From: Tardiphaga sp. vice304
Lineage (GTDB): Bacteria; Pseudomonadota; Alphaproteobacteria; Rhizobiales; Xanthobacteraceae
Direction: 5' to 3'
Assembly (NCBI RefSeq): GCF_007018905.1
Contig: NZ_CP041402.1
Coordinates: 372,001 to 436,000, forward strand
Length of the DNA stretch: 64,000 nt
Shown here in pieces: positions 36,392-46,221 of this stretch (position 1 is its first letter; every line of letters starts with the position of its first letter). Below the pieces are notes generated by a model. That model was not told the origin of the DNA, did not search any database, and saw only the letters and a program-made list of their open reading frames with translations. The translations under genes were made by a program, and so were the position numbers.

Positions 36392-37420
36392 ATGGTCGCG
36401 CTGCGCGGTAAAGAGATCGATTCCTTTCTCGCCCGGCCCGATCCGGCGCGGCCGATCATCCTTTTGTACGGCGCCGATGCAGGCCTGGTGCGCGAGCGCG
36501 CCGATGCGCTGGTGAAATCCGCCGTCGATGATCCCAACGATCCGTTCTCGATGGTACGGATGGACGGCGACGAGCTCGCCGCCGAACCCTCACGACTGGT
36601 GGAGGAGGCAATGACGGTGCCGCTGTTCGGCGGCCGTCGCGCGATCCGCGTCCGCGCGGGATCGAAGAGTTTTGCCAGCGCCGTCGATGTGCTCGCCGAC
36701 TCCCCGCTGAAGGATTGCCGCATCATCATCGAGGCCGGCGAATTGCGCCCGGAATCGCCGCTGCGAAAAGCCTGCGAGAAGGCGAGGACCGCGGTGGCGA
36801 TCGCCTGCTATCCCGACACCGAACGCGATCTGGCCAAGCTGATCGACGACGAATTGCGCGCCTCGAACCTGCGCATCGCGCAGGACGCCCGCGCCTCATT
36901 GATGGCGCTGCTCGGCGGCGACCGCCAGGCCTCGCGCAACGAGCTGCGCAAGCTGACACTGTACGCCCACGGCACCGTCGAGGTGACGCTCGACGACGTG
37001 ATGGCCGTGGTCGCGGATGCCTCCGAACTGAAGATCGATCCGATCGTCGACGGCGCCTTCGCCGGCAATCCGGCCGCGGTCGAAGTCGAGTTCAACAAGG
37101 CGATGATCGCCGGGACCTATCCGGGCGTGATCCTGATGGCCGCACAGCGCCAGGCCGCGCTGCTGCACAAGGCCAGCCTGTCGATGGAGCAAGGCGCCTC
37201 AGCCTCGGCGGCGGTGGAGAGCGGATTTCCGCGGCTGCATTTTTCCAGGAAGAACACCGTCGAAGCGGCGCTGCGCAATTTCTCGCAGGCACGGCTCTTG
37301 GCGGTGATCGAGCAGCTCGCCGTTGCCTCCCTCGACGTGCGCAAGCAGAACGTGCTCGGCGCGGTCATCGCGCAACGCGCGCTGATGGCGATCGCGGTGA
37401 ATGCGCGACGGCGGGCATGA
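36392..37420 (+). CDS. holA: DNA polymerase III delta subunit
   Basis: A 342-residue clamp-loader subunit. ILLYGADAGLVRERADALV near residue 22 begins the AAA+-like domain without a Walker A. A central EAGELRPESPLRKACE and GDRQASRNELRKLTLYA segment and the C-terminal collar helices follow. It opens the beta clamp as part of the delta-tau-delta' loader. The frame extends upstream through the family D repeat; the ATG at 36392 is the natural start. It ends convergent with parB, separated by a family C repeat. Confidence 0.92.
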   Translation: MVALRGKEIDSFLARPDPARPIILLYGADAGLVRERADALVKSAVDDPNDPFSMVRMDGDELAAEPSRLVEEAMTVPLFGGRRAIRVRAGSKSFASAVDVLADSPLKDCRIIIEAGELRPESPLRKACEKARTAVAIACYPDTERDLAKLIDDELRASNLRIAQDARASLMALLGGDRQASRNELRKLTLYAHGTVEVTLDDVMAVVADASELKIDPIVDGAFAGNPAAVEVEFNKAMIAGTYPGVILMAAQRQAALLHKASLSMEQGASASAAVESGFPRLHFSRKNTVEAALRNFSQARLLAVIEQLAVASLDVRKQNVLGAVIAQRALMAIAVNARRRA

Positions 37421-37427
37421 TTGGTCC

Positions 37428-37542
37428 GTAGCCCGGATGAGCGAAGCGATATCCGGGACCGGCCGAGTTAACTGAAACGCCATCCCCGGATGTCGCCGCC
37501 GCCATCGCTGCGAACGACGGCGTCAGCTCATCCGGGCTGCGC
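37428..37542. repeat. Family C repeat, copy 3
   Basis: The ends are GTAGCCCGGATGAGCG and CAGCTCATCCGGGCTGCG with internal ATATCCGGGACC and CCCCGGATGTCG. It fills the convergent gap between holA and parB nearly completely. Confidence 0.85.
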
Positions 37543-37559
37543 GCTAGTTGTGTAACGAA

Positions 37560-38447
37560 CTACAAATCCAGCTCCAGTTTCTTGATGATCTCATCTAACT
37601 GGTCGAGGTCGCGGTACTTGATCTGCACCACGCCGCCGGGATCGCGGTGCTCGACCGACACCTTCAGGCCGAGCGCGTCGCTGACGCGCTTCTCCAGCGC
37701 AACCGTATCGGCATCCTTGGCCGCCTTGCCCGGCGTCGTGCGCGGCTTCTGCGGTGCGCGTTCCGGCACGCCCTCTTCATGCGCCAGCGCTTCGGTCTGG
37801 CGAACATTGAGGCCTTCCGCGATGATGCGCTTCGCCGCGGCGGAGGGATCCGGCAGGCTGATCAGCGCGCGGGCATGGCCGTTCGACAATTGGCCGGACG
37901 AGATCAGGGTCTGCACGTCTTCCGGCAGCTTGGTCAGCCGCATCATGTTGGCGACGTGGCTGCGGCTCTTGCCGACGGTTTTGGCGATCTCTTCCTGGCT
38001 GCGTTTAAAAGCGGTGGCGAGCGCGTGATAGCCCTGCGCCTCCTCGATCGCGTTGAGGTCCTCGCGCTGCACGTTCTCGATGATCGCGATTTCCATCGCG
38101 TCGGAATCCGAGACCTCGATCGGCACGATCGGCACTTCATGCAGGCCGGCGATCTGCGAGGCCCGCCAGCGGCGCTCGCCGGCGATGATCTCGAAACGGT
38201 CCTGCACGCCTTTCACGGCGCGCACCACGATCGGCTGGATCACGCCGTGCTGCTTGATCGAGGCGGCGAGCTCGCCGAGCTCGGCATCGGAAAAGCTGCG
38301 CCGCGGATTGTGCGGATTGGCTTTCAGGAATTCGATCGGCACCTTGCGCTGCGCGCGCGGCCGATCGACATGCGAGGCTTCGCCGCCGACATCGCCGATC
38401 AGGCTGGCGAGCCCCCGGCCCAAACGCGAACGTGCTTCATCGGCCAT
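37560..38447 (-). CDS. parB: Chromosome partitioning protein ParB
   Basis: A 295-residue ParB. The CTP-binding N-domain contains GERRWRASQ and ENVQREDLNAIEEA, the helix-turn-helix reads VGKSRSHVANMMRLTKLPEDV, and the C-terminal dimerisation segment follows a linker. ParB binds parS and slides as a clamp; four parS sites lie 1.6-4.1 kb downstream of the parB start. AGGGAG stands 6 nt before the ATG at 38447. It is separated from parA by a family D repeat. Confidence 0.97.
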   Translation of the reverse strand: MADEARSRLGRGLASLIGDVGGEASHVDRPRAQRKVPIEFLKANPHNPRRSFSDAELGELAASIKQHGVIQPIVVRAVKGVQDRFEIIAGERRWRASQIAGLHEVPIVPIEVSDSDAMEIAIIENVQREDLNAIEEAQGYHALATAFKRSQEEIAKTVGKSRSHVANMMRLTKLPEDVQTLISSGQLSNGHARALISLPDPSAAAKRIIAEGLNVRQTEALAHEEGVPERAPQKPRTTPGKAAKDADTVALEKRVSDALGLKVSVEHRDPGGVVQIKYRDLDQLDEIIKKLELDL

Positions 38448-38506
38448 GGCCAGCTCCCTTGGACTCACTGCGATACTCCGCGTTGGATACGTGAACTCGG
38501 TTACTC

Positions 38507-38595
38507 GTAGGGTGGGCAAAGGCGCACTTGCGCCGTGTCCACCAATTCGTGTGGTGCGTGAGAGCGGTGGGCACACTTCGCTTTGGCCACCCTAC
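38507..38595. repeat. Family D repeat, copy 2
   Basis: The ends are GTAGGGTGGGCAAAGGCGCA and TTGGCCACCCTAC with internal TTGCGCCGTGTCCACC. It sits in the 155-bp gap between parA and parB, which are often adjacent or overlapping in other genera. Confidence 0.85.
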
Positions 38596-38602
38596 TCCGC
38601 GC

Positions 38603-39451
38603 TCAAATCGCGGTGCGCAGCTCGCGCTCGCGCTGGATCACTTCGGTCGCGAGCTTGAGATAGGCTTCACTGCCCAGACACTTCAGATCGTAGACCAGCA
38701 CCGGCTTGCCGTGGCTTGGCGCTTCCGAGATCCGCACGTTGCGCGGGATCATGGTATCGTAGACCTTCTTGCCCATGAACTGGCGGACATCCGCGACTAC
38801 CTGGTTCGACAAATTGTTGCGCGAGTCGAACATCGTCAGCACGATGCCGTGGATGGTCAGGGTCGGGTTCAGCGCCGAGCGCACCTGCTCCACCGTCTGC
38901 AGCAATTGCGACAGGCCTTCGAGCGCGAAGAACTCGCATTGCAGCGGCACCAGGATCGCATGCGACGCAGCCATCGCATTGACGGTCAGCAGGTTGAGCG
39001 ACGGCGGGCAGTCGATCAGAACATAGGTGTAGTCCTCTCCGGCCGCCGCATCGCGGTTGAGTGCGGCGATCGCATCGCGCAGCCGGTAGGCGCGATCGCG
39101 GGTCGAGCCCAGTTCGAGTTCGAGGCCGGACAGATCCATTGTCGAGGGCGCGATATGCAGCCGCGGCACCGCCGTCGGGACCACCGCCTCGCGCAACGCG
39201 ACTTCGCCGATCAGCACGTCATAGGTCGAGCAACTGCGGTCGCGGCGATCGATACCGAGCCCGGTCGAGGCGTTGCCCTGCGGATCGAGATCGACGATCA
39301 GGACACGTTCGCCGATCGCGGCCAGCGCCGTGCCGAGATTGATCGCCGTCGTTGTCTTGCCGACACCGCCCTTCTGGTTCGCCAGCGCGAGAATGCGCGG
39401 ATGCCCGGCTGATGCGTTAATTTCTTGATAATGTTCATCAATAACGGTCAT
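38603..39451 (-). CDS. parA: Chromosome partitioning ATPase ParA
   Basis: A 282-residue deviant-Walker ATPase. KGGVGKTT is at 27-34, the A' motif DLDPQGNAS follows and IDCPPSLNLLT is Walker B. ParA binds DNA nonspecifically with ATP and pulls ParB-parS complexes. Its ATG at 39451 overlaps the TGA of rsmG (ATGA), so the two are translationally coupled. Gene order rsmG-parA-parB is ancestral in bacteria. Confidence 0.97.
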   Translation of the reverse strand: MTVIDEHYQEINASAGHPRILALANQKGGVGKTTTAINLGTALAAIGERVLIVDLDPQGNASTGLGIDRRDRSCSTYDVLIGEVALREAVVPTAVPRLHIAPSTMDLSGLELELGSTRDRAYRLRDAIAALNRDAAAGEDYTYVLIDCPPSLNLLTVNAMAASHAILVPLQCEFFALEGLSQLLQTVEQVRSALNPTLTIHGIVLTMFDSRNNLSNQVVADVRQFMGKKVYDTMIPRNVRISEAPSHGKPVLVYDLKCLGSEAYLKLATEVIQRERELRTAI

Positions 39452-40164
39452 TGGGCGGTGCCATGGGTTGAACCAGCGGATGCTGGAGCGGACGGGTGCT
39501 TCCGTTCGACGGAGTCGAGTTCGACAATCCAGCCTTGTCCGCCGGTAAGGCTGGCATGAAGGCGCGGCATAATATTCCAATATCTAGTAGCTTCGGTCAA
39601 TTCGGCATCTACATCTTGACCCTTGAGGAACAGGGCCTTGGTGCCCTTGTTCATCAAGGGTTCCGCATAACCGATGAGTTGGTGTAGCGGAGCGACCGCG
39701 CGGGCAGTGATGCAATCGACGCCTTGCGGAAAACTGTCCACGTTATCCCCAATGTCGGCTAAATGAATGGTGCCGGGGGCTTGCGTCACCCGTAGCGCTT
39801 CGCGCAGGAACGCCGCCTTTTTGGCGTTGCGCTCGACGAGGTGAACATGCCCGCCTTCGACATCGCCCATCGCGCAAGCCAAAACCACTCCGGGAAACCC
39901 GCCGCCACTGCCAAAATCGAGCCAGATCTTCGCGGATGGCGCGAGGCTCAACAGTTGCAGCGAATCAGAGATATGCCGCGTCCAGAGGTTGGGCAAGGTG
40001 GAGGGCGAGATCAGATTGGTCTTGGACTGCCACTGCACGAACAAATCGACATAGCGATCCAGCCGGGCCTCTGTTTCACGTGAAACAGGCGTGAGTTTCA
40101 GCGCAGCAGCCTTGTCGGCATCGAGCCGGGGCGCCGGAGCGGGTTTTTGCGAGCGTTGGGCCAT
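39448..40164 (-). CDS. rsmG: 16S rRNA (guanine527-N7)-methyltransferase RsmG
   Basis: A 238-residue SAM methyltransferase. LDFGSGGGFPG (about 82-92) is the SAM loop, LVERNAKKAAFLREA follows, and ITARAVAPL is the family signature. It methylates G527 of 16S rRNA. A parS site lies inside its coding sequence, encoding PVSRET at about residues 26-31. Downstream it overlaps parA. Confidence 0.95.
   Translation of the reverse strand: MAQRSQKPAPAPRLDADKAAALKLTPVSRETEARLDRYVDLFVQWQSKTNLISPSTLPNLWTRHISDSLQLLSLAPSAKIWLDFGSGGGFPGVVLACAMGDVEGGHVHLVERNAKKAAFLREALRVTQAPGTIHLADIGDNVDSFPQGVDCITARAVAPLHQLIGYAEPLMNKGTKALFLKGQDVDAELTEATRYWNIMPRLHASLTGGQGWIVELDSVERKHPSAPASAGSTHGTAQ
40072..40087. promoter_or_regulatory. 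parS site 1 (perfect, inside rsmG)
   Basis: TGTTTCACGTGAAACA, the exact 16-bp consensus palindrome for ParB binding. It is embedded in the rsmG coding sequence. Confidence 0.95.
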
Positions 40165-40273
40165 GTGAGTCTGCTGATGAGGGAAGCGCAGTCTTACGCT
40201 TACGCAGAGAATCTATCCACGACTTTGCGCACTTTCTGACGCAACTGAGCGTGCGACGCTCTGTCTTTACCGC

Positions 40274-40366
40274 CGTCATTGCGAGGAGCGACGCGACGCG
40301 GCAATCCAGAGGCTTCATCCACCAAAGAGCTGGATTGCTTCGTCGCAAGGTCTCCTCGCAAAGACG
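40274..40366. repeat. Family A repeat, copy 2
   Basis: The left end is GTCATTGCGAGGAGCGACGC and the right end CTCCTCGCAAAGACGAG, with inner CGGCAATCCAGAG and GCTGGATTGCTTCG. It lies in the 239-bp gap between mnmG and rsmG, which otherwise shows no gene. Confidence 0.85.
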
Positions 40367-40403
40367 AGGAGAGGCCGGATGTTTTACACAAAACGTCCGC
40401 TTG

Positions 40404-42278
40404 TCAGACGCCCAAAGCCAAAGGCCGCTTGCGTTGTTCGCGGCGCAAATAAGCCGCCAAAATCGCCAGCGCGGCCGGAGTCATGCCGTCGAGCCGACCC
40501 GCCTGCCCCACCGTGCGCGGGCGCGCCTTCTCAAGCCTGGCGCGGGCTTCATTGGACAGGCCGGGCACGAGCGCATAGTCGATATCGGTCAGCAGCAGCC
40601 CCTCGTCGCGGCGGAAGGATTCGACGTCGGCGGTCTGGCGCTTGAGATAGACATCGTATTTGGCATCGATTTCCAGATGCACCGCGATCGCGGGATCGAT
40701 CGCCGATAGCTCCGGCCAGATCGCGCGGATCCTGCTCCAGTCAATATCCGGATAGGACAGCAGCTCGAACGCCGTGCGGCGCTGGCCATCATGGTTCAGC
40801 GCCAAACCATGCTTGCCGGCCTCGTTCGGCGTGATCGTCAAGCCTTGCGCCATAGCCTTGCCGGACGCCAGCGCCGCCATTTTGACGATGTGGCGGGTCA
40901 TGCGGGCCGAGCCGACACAGCCGAGCGCGATGCCCATGTCGGTCAGGCGCTGGTCGGCATTGTCGGCACGGAGCGTCAACCTATACTCGGCGCGCGAGGT
41001 GAACATCCGGTACGGCTCGGTGATCCCCCGCGTCACGAGATCGTCGATCATCACACCGAGATAGCCGTCGGCGCGGTCGAACACGACGGGTTCCGCGCCG
41101 CTGGCGACCCGCGCCGCGTTAAGGCCTGCGACGAGGCCCTGCGCGGCGGCCTCTTCATAGCCGGTCGTGCCGTTGATCTGGCCGGCCAGGAACAGGCCCG
41201 GTATCCGCTTGGCCTGTAGGGTCGGATCGAGTTCTCGGGGGTCGACGTGATCATATTCGATCGCATAGCCCGGCCGAACCATCCGGGTTCGCTCCAGCCC
41301 GGGGATGGTGGCGAGGATGGCGAGCTGCACCTCTTCCGGCAGCGAGGTCGAAATCCCATTGGGATAGACCGTCGAGTCGTCCAGGCCTTCCGGCTCAAGG
41401 AAGATCTGGTGGCCGTCGCGGTCGCCGAAGCGGACGATCTTGTCCTCGATCGAGGGGCAATAGCGCGGGCCGGAGCTCTTGATCTGGCCGGAATACATCG
41501 GGGAGCGGTGCACGTTGGCGCGGATCACGTCGTGCGTCGCCGGCATCGTGCGGGTAATGCCGCATTCGATCTGCCGCACGGTGATGCGATCGGTCATCAC
41601 CGAGAACGGCTCCGGCGGGTTATCGCCGGGCTGCATCTCGACGGCGCCCCAGTCGATCGTGGTGCCGTCGAGCCGCGGCGGGGTGCCGGTCTTCAGGCGA
41701 CCTAGGGTGAAGCCGATACGCTCGAAAGCCTTGGACAGGCCGAGCGCCGGCGCTTCATCGACCCTTCCGGCCGGCCAGCTCTTCTCGCCAAGGTGAATCA
41801 GCCCGCAGAGAAAGGTGCCGGTGGTGATGACCACCGCGCCGGGCGAGAATTCGCGGCCATCGGCCAGACGGATACCGGTCACTCGGCCATTCGAAGTGAG
41901 CAGATCGTCGGCCTCGCCCTCAATCACCGTCAAATTGGGCGTGGCGAGGATCGCGACCTGCATCGCAGCGGCGTAGAGCTTGCGGTCGGCCTGGGTCCGC
42001 GGGCCGCGTACGGCCGGACCCTTCTTGCGGTTTAGCATCCGGAACTGGATGCCGGATGCGTCCGCCACCTGCCCCATCAACCCGTCGAGGGCATCGATCT
42101 CGCGGACGAGGTGACCCTTGCCCAGACCGCCGATCGCAGGATTGCAGGACATCGCGCCGATGGTGGCAAAGCGATGCGTCACCAGCGCGGTTTTAGCACC
42201 GAAACGTGCGGAGGCAGAAGCGGCTTCGCAGCCGGCGTGGCCTCCTCCGATGACAATGACATCCCAAGCGTTTTGCAT
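40404..42278 (-). CDS. mnmG: tRNA uridine 5-carboxymethylaminomethyl modification enzyme MnmG
   Basis: A 624-residue FAD enzyme. [10 protein letters not shown] begins at residue 11, [22 protein letters not shown] follows and [11 protein letters not shown] is the second signature. With MnmE it adds the cmnm5 group to wobble U34. The mnmE-mnmG-rsmG-parA-parB order is the classic arrangement close to bacterial origins. Confidence 0.97.
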   Translation of the reverse strand: MQNAWDVIVIGGGHAGCEAASASARFGAKTALVTHRFATIGAMSCNPAIGGLGKGHLVREIDALDGLMGQVADASGIQFRMLNRKKGPAVRGPRTQADRKLYAAAMQVAILATPNLTVIEGEADDLLTSNGRVTGIRLADGREFSPGAVVITTGTFLCGLIHLGEKSWPAGRVDEAPALGLSKAFERIGFTLGRLKTGTPPRLDGTTIDWGAVEMQPGDNPPEPFSVMTDRITVRQIECGITRTMPATHDVIRANVHRSPMYSGQIKSSGPRYCPSIEDKIVRFGDRDGHQIFLEPEGLDDSTVYPNGISTSLPEEVQLAILATIPGLERTRMVRPGYAIEYDHVDPRELDPTLQAKRIPGLFLAGQINGTTGYEEAAAQGLVAGLNAARVASGAEPVVFDRADGYLGVMIDDLVTRGITEPYRMFTSRAEYRLTLRADNADQRLTDMGIALGCVGSARMTRHIVKMAALASGKAMAQGLTITPNEAGKHGLALNHDGQRRTAFELLSYPDIDWSRIRAIWPELSAIDPAIAVHLEIDAKYDVYLKRQTADVESFRRDEGLLLTDIDYALVPGLSNEARARLEKARPRTVGQAGRLDGMTPAALAILAAYLRREQRKRPLALGV

Positions 42279-42330
42279 GGCGGGACTTCTAGCGCGGGAT
42301 CGGAAGGCCGGGAAGCGGGAAGTTTAGAGG

Positions 42331-42346
42331 TGTTTCACGTGAAACA
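42331..42346. promoter_or_regulatory. parS site 2 (perfect)
   Basis: TGTTTCACGTGAAACA, exact consensus, 52 nt upstream of the mnmG start in the mnmE-mnmG gap. Confidence 0.95.
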
Positions 42347-42368
42347 CGTCGCCCGCGATACTACTTAG

Positions 42369-42384
42369 TGTTTCACGTGAAACA
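42369..42384. promoter_or_regulatory. parS site 3 (perfect)
   Basis: TGTTTCACGTGAAACA, exact consensus, only 22 nt from site 2. The pair is close enough for two ParB dimers to load side by side. Confidence 0.95.
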
Positions 42385-42397
42385 TCGGCCGGTACGC

Positions 42398-42490
42398 CGT
42401 CGTTGCGAGCCCTTGCGACGAAGCAATCCAATTCTTGCAGAGCTTGCGGCCCTCTGGATTGCCGCGTCGCTTCGCTCCTCGCAATGACGG
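42398..42490. repeat. Family A repeat, copy 3
   Basis: The ends are CGTCGTTGCGAGCCC and CTCGCAATGACGG with inner GAAGCAATCCAATTC and CTGGATTGCCGC. It lies between parS sites 3 and 4. Confidence 0.85.
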
Positions 42491-42502
42491 CTGCGAGGCT
42501 AT

Positions 42503-42518
42503 TGTTTCACGTGAAACG
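42503..42518. promoter_or_regulatory. parS site 4 (15 of 16 matches)
   Basis: TGTTTCACGTGAAACG, one mismatch at the last base of the consensus. It lies just past the 3' end of mnmE. Confidence 0.88.
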
Positions 42519-42531
42519 TCAGTGTTCCGCC

Positions 42532-43884
42532 CTACTTCCCAATACAGAAATCTCTAAAGATTACGTCAAGAACGTCCTCGACATCGACGCGCCCTAAAAG
42601 CTGCCCGAGCCGGTGTGCTGCAACACGCAAATCTTCCGCTATCAGCTCGGATTGCTCCGGCAGATCGACCGCTCGTACGAGCGCATCGGCGGTCTCGCGC
42701 AACAATTCGCGGTGCCGGGCGCGGCTGATCAGCGAGGATTCGTCGGCAAAATGGGCCGCGGCGAACTGCGCCAGGGCCGTAATCAGCTCGGGAATGCCCC
42801 GACCGTTGGCCGCAGAGATCGAATGGCACGGCCAGCCGGTCTCCGATCGCACAGCGCTTGTATCCACGACATCATCGACCTTGTTCCGGATGACCCAGAA
42901 ACCGGCCTGCCCTTCGGACATCCATTGCTTCAGGTCGTCCTCGCCGGCCGGTCCAGCCTGGGCATCGACCAGCCACAGCCGCAGATCGGCTTCGGCGGCG
43001 CGGGCGCGGGCACGGCGAACACCCTCCTGCTCGACGGGATCGACGGCCTCGCGCAGTCCGGCGGTGTCGATCACCGTCACCGGGTAGCCGTCGAGGTCGA
43101 GATGTACTTCGAGCACATCGCGCGTGGTGCCGGCATGCGGCGAGACGATCGCCACCTCGCGGCGGGCAAGCTGGTTGAGCAACGTGGATTTGCCGACGTT
43201 CGGCGGGCCGGTGATGGCGACGACGAGCCCGTCGCGCAGCCGCTCGCTGCGGCCTGCGACGGCGAGAGCATTCTCGATGTCCAGCAACAGCACACGGATG
43301 CGCGCAAGCGCCGGCTCGATCAGCTCGGTCGGCACGTCGCCTTCGTCGGAAAAATCGATCCCGGCCTCGATCAGCGCCGACGCCTCGATGATCTCGCGGC
43401 GCCAGTCGCGGGCGCGATCACCGAGCAGGCCCTTGAGCTGGCGCAGCGCCTGCCGCCGCTGCCGGTCGGTGTCGGCATGGATGAGGTCGTCGAGGCCCTC
43501 GGCTTCGGTGAGGTCGAGCTTGCCGTTTTCGAACGCGCGACGGGTGAATTCGCCGGGCTCGGCCGGGCGGACATGATCGAATCTGGAAAGCGCTGCGAAC
43601 AGCGCCGCCAATACCGCCCGGCCGCCGTGGATGTGGAATTCAGCGACGTCCTCGCCGGTTGCGCTGGCGGGCCCGGGAAACCATAAAACAACGGCGTCAT
43701 CAATGGGTTCGCCGCCGGAGGGGTCGGTGAGCAAAGTGCGTGTCGCCAGGCGCGGTACGGCGATTTTCCTCGAAAGCCCGGCCAGCACACGGCCGGTTTC
43801 GGCTCCGGATACTCGGACGATGGCGATGGCGGTCGGGGGCCGACCGGAGGACAGGGCGAAAATGGTCTGGTCGCGGGGATGCAT
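42532..43884 (-). CDS. mnmE: tRNA modification GTPase MnmE
   Basis: A 450-residue enzyme. The N-terminal tetrahydrofolate-binding domain is followed by helices and an inserted G domain: G1 GPPNVGKS at 226-233, DTAG (VIDTAGLRE) and NKVDD. The C-terminus ends FCIGK, with the conserved Cys needed for tRNA modification. Works as a complex with MnmG. The ATG at 43884 gives the standard [14 protein letters not shown] start. Confidence 0.97.
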   Translation of the reverse strand: MHPRDQTIFALSSGRPPTAIAIVRVSGAETGRVLAGLSRKIAVPRLATRTLLTDPSGGEPIDDAVVLWFPGPASATGEDVAEFHIHGGRAVLAALFAALSRFDHVRPAEPGEFTRRAFENGKLDLTEAEGLDDLIHADTDRQRRQALRQLKGLLGDRARDWRREIIEASALIEAGIDFSDEGDVPTELIEPALARIRVLLLDIENALAVAGRSERLRDGLVVAITGPPNVGKSTLLNQLARREVAIVSPHAGTTRDVLEVHLDLDGYPVTVIDTAGLREAVDPVEQEGVRRARARAAEADLRLWLVDAQAGPAGEDDLKQWMSEGQAGFWVIRNKVDDVVDTSAVRSETGWPCHSISAANGRGIPELITALAQFAAAHFADESSLISRARHRELLRETADALVRAVDLPEQSELIAEDLRVAAHRLGQLLGRVDVEDVLDVIFRDFCIGK

Positions 43885-43925
43885 GGCTTATTTGTCGTCC
43901 TGGCAGCGAGAGCGCAACCGCAAAC

Positions 43926-44050
43926 TGTCATTCCGGGGCGCGAGGGCGCAGCCCGAGCGAACCCGGAATCCCGTAATGTTCCGCGTACCAACCATGCCGG
44001 GGTTCCGGGTTCGCATCCGCCTGGCGGCGTCCGCGCCCCGGAACGACAGT
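43926..44050. repeat. Family B repeat, copy 3
   Basis: The ends are ACTGTCATTCCGGGGCGCGA and GCGCCCCGGAACGACAGTG, with inner GAACCCGGAATCCCG and GGGGTTCCGGGTTCGC. It lies between rho and mnmE, just downstream of the rho terminator. Confidence 0.85.
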
Positions 44051-44062
44051 GTTGGCTGAAAG

Positions 44063-44091
44063 AAAAAGGCGCCCTGCTTTCGCAGGACGCC
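44063..44091 (-). terminator. Rho-independent terminator of rho
   Basis: On the minus strand a 10-bp stem (arm GGCGTCCTGC) with loop GAAA is followed by a TTTTT run. It stands 25 nt after the rho stop codon. Confidence 0.85.
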
Positions 44092-44115
44092 CTTCAACCA
44101 ATCCGCCTGGCCGGA

Positions 44116-45381
44116 TCAGGTATTCATCGACTCGAAGAATTCCGAGTTGTTCTTGGTGTTGCGCAGCTTGTCCAAGAGGAAGTCGATCGCGTCCATCGTG
44201 CCCATCGGGTTGAGGATGCGGCGCAGCACATACATCTTCTTGAGAAGCTGTGGATCGGTGATGAGCTCTTCCTTGCGGGTGCCGGAGCGCGAGATGTCGA
44301 TCGCCGGGAAGGTGCGCTTGTCGGACACCTTGCGGTCGAGGATCAACTCGGAATTGCCGGTGCCCTTGAACTCTTCGAAGATCACTTCGTCCATGCGCGA
44401 GCCGGTATCGACCAGCGCGGTGGCGATGATGGTCAGCGAACCGCCCTCCTCGATGTTACGCGCGGCACCGAAGAAACGCTTCGGGCGCTGCAGCGCATTG
44501 GCGTCGACGCCGCCAGTCAGCACCTTGCCGGACGACGGCACCACGGTGTTGTAGGCGCGGCCCAGACGGGTGATGGAATCCAGCAGGATCACGACGTCGC
44601 GGCCATGCTCGACGAGACGCTTGGCTTTTTCGATCACCATCTCGGCGACCTGGACGTGACGAACGGCAGGTTCGTCGAAGGTCGAGGATACGACCTCGCC
44701 CTTCACCGAACGCTGCATGTCGGTGACTTCTTCCGGCCGCTCGTCGATCAAGAGCACGATGAGATAGCATTCCGGATGATTGGCGGTGATCGAGTGCGCG
44801 ATGTTCTGCATCAACACGGTCTTACCGGTGCGCGGCGGCGCCACGATCAGCGCGCGCTGGCCCTTGCCGATCGGCGCCACGATGTCGATGACGCGGGCCG
44901 ACAGGTCGCGGCGGGTGGAATCTTCCAGCTCGAGGCGGAAGCGCTGGTCCGGAAACAGCGGGGTCAGATTGTCAAAATTGACCTTGTGCTTGGACTTTTC
45001 CGGATCCTCGAAATTGAGGGTGTTGACCTTGAGCAGAGCGAAATAGCGTTCGCCCTCTTTCGGGCTGCGGATATGGCCTTCGATGGTATCGCCGGTGCGC
45101 AGGCCGAAGCGGCGGATCTGCGACGGCGAGACGTAGATATCATCCGGGCCCGGCAGATAGTTGGCATCCGGCGAACGCAGGAAGCCGAAGCCGTCGGACA
45201 GCACTTCGACGACGCCCTCGCCGATGATGTCGGTTTCCTTGATCGCCAGCTGCTTGAGACTGGCGAACATCAGCTCCTGCTTGCGCATGGTGCTGGCGTT
45301 CTCGACCCCAAGCTCTTCCGCAAACGAGACGAGCTCGGCTGGCGTCTTGGCCTTGAGGTCCTGGAGTTTCATTTCCCGCAT
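44116..45381 (-). CDS. rho: Transcription termination factor Rho
   Basis: A 421-residue hexameric helicase. The N-terminal RNA-binding cold-shock fold contains [23 protein letters not shown] as primary site, Walker A is APPRTGKT at 181-188, and the Q/R loops ([32 protein letters not shown]) are intact. It terminates untranslated transcripts. An ATG three codons in (MKLQDLKAK) is an alternative start; GGAGAGG-like sequence precedes both. Its own gene ends in an intrinsic terminator. Confidence 0.97.
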   Translation of the reverse strand: MREMKLQDLKAKTPAELVSFAEELGVENASTMRKQELMFASLKQLAIKETDIIGEGVVEVLSDGFGFLRSPDANYLPGPDDIYVSPSQIRRFGLRTGDTIEGHIRSPKEGERYFALLKVNTLNFEDPEKSKHKVNFDNLTPLFPDQRFRLELEDSTRRDLSARVIDIVAPIGKGQRALIVAPPRTGKTVLMQNIAHSITANHPECYLIVLLIDERPEEVTDMQRSVKGEVVSSTFDEPAVRHVQVAEMVIEKAKRLVEHGRDVVILLDSITRLGRAYNTVVPSSGKVLTGGVDANALQRPKRFFGAARNIEEGGSLTIIATALVDTGSRMDEVIFEEFKGTGNSELILDRKVSDKRTFPAIDISRSGTRKEELITDPQLLKKMYVLRRILNPMGTMDAIDFLLDKLRNTKNNSEFFESMNT

Positions 45382-45798
45382 TGGGAGAGGTCCTGTGGAA
45401 GTCGGGGAGGAGTGGGGTGCGAGGTGGCCGGAAGAGTGCGGACGCCGAAATCAGGAAAGTCCGCAGGTCTTCAGGAAGAAGCCTTGAGCAAGGAAGGTGC
45501 CGAAGAAGCTTCAAGCCTGATGTGGCGGCCGGTCAGGTTACACAACCGGGACGAAACCACATCGCCTGCGTGGGGTGGGAAACATCAACATATAAAATTC
45601 GCGAGGTTCACGCAAGCGTCGCAAGCAGGGGCTTCGGATGCCGTGAGACCGCGCGTCTAACTCCGGGTCGTCCCTGCGAACGCAGGGACCCATAACCTCC
45701 GCCGCCAAGTAGAAACACCATGGCCTCCTGCGTCTCAACCGAAAGGACGGTGGATATGGGTCCCTGCGTTCGCAGGGACGACGTGGAGAGGCCTGTGC
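45382..45798. other. rho leader region and repeat-containing gap
   Basis: 417 bp between rho and hemJ, both leftward. The part next to rho (45382-45660) is presumably its promoter and 5' leader; rho leaders are often autoregulated, but I could not identify a specific hairpin. The rest is the family F repeat. No gene recognised. Confidence 0.55.
45665..45783. repeat. Family F inverted repeat
   Basis: Arms GGTCGTCCCTGCGAACGCAG followed by GGACCCATA, and on the right ATATGGGTCCC followed by TGCGTTCGCAGGGACGAC, form a long, almost perfect inverted repeat; each arm itself contains the palindrome CTGCGAACGCAG. Only one copy in the window. It lies next to the 3' end of hemJ. Confidence 0.85.
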
Positions 45799-46221
45799 TC
45801 AGAACGGTTTGACGATCACGAGAATCACGATGCCAATCATCAGGACCGTTGGTACCTCATTGATAATGCGGTAGTATTTCGTTGAGCGCGTATTCCGGTC
45901 CTCGGCGAATTCGCGCACCCGCGCGGTCAGAATGCCGTGCACGGCACTCATCGCCAGCACCATGGCCAACTTGCCGTGAAACCAGGGTGCCGAGAACCAC
46001 TGCCCGGCCCAGGCCAGATATAGCCCGACGATCCAGGTCACGACCATCGCCGGATTGATGATTGCTTTCAGCAGCCGGCGTTCCATGATCTTGAACGTTT
46101 CGGATTGCTGCGATCCCGGGGGCGCATCGACGTGGTAGACGAACAGCCGCGGCAGATACAGCATTCCGGCCATCCAGGCGATGACGGCGATCACGTGCAG
46201 CGCCTTGGCCCATTCGTACAT
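45799..46221 (-). CDS. hemJ: Protoporphyrinogen IX oxidase HemJ
   Basis: A 140-residue protein with four hydrophobic helices. MYEWAKALHVIAVIAWMAGM contains the conserved haem-ligand His9, RLLKAIINPAM and WFHGKLAMVLAMSAVHG are further markers. It oxidises protoporphyrinogen in the penultimate haem step. In many rhizobia hemE lies beside it at the origin; hemE is not present here. The gene starts at the edge of the candidate origin. Confidence 0.92.
   Translation of the reverse strand: MYEWAKALHVIAVIAWMAGMLYLPRLFVYHVDAPPGSQQSETFKIMERRLLKAIINPAMVVTWIVGLYLAWAGQWFSAPWFHGKLAMVLAMSAVHGILTARVREFAEDRNTRSTKYYRIINEVPTVLMIGIVILVIVKPF

Noticed and set aside
43879..45660. Long open frame (593 codons) antisense to rho
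   Set aside because: Shadow of rho with no ribosome site or recognisable domain.
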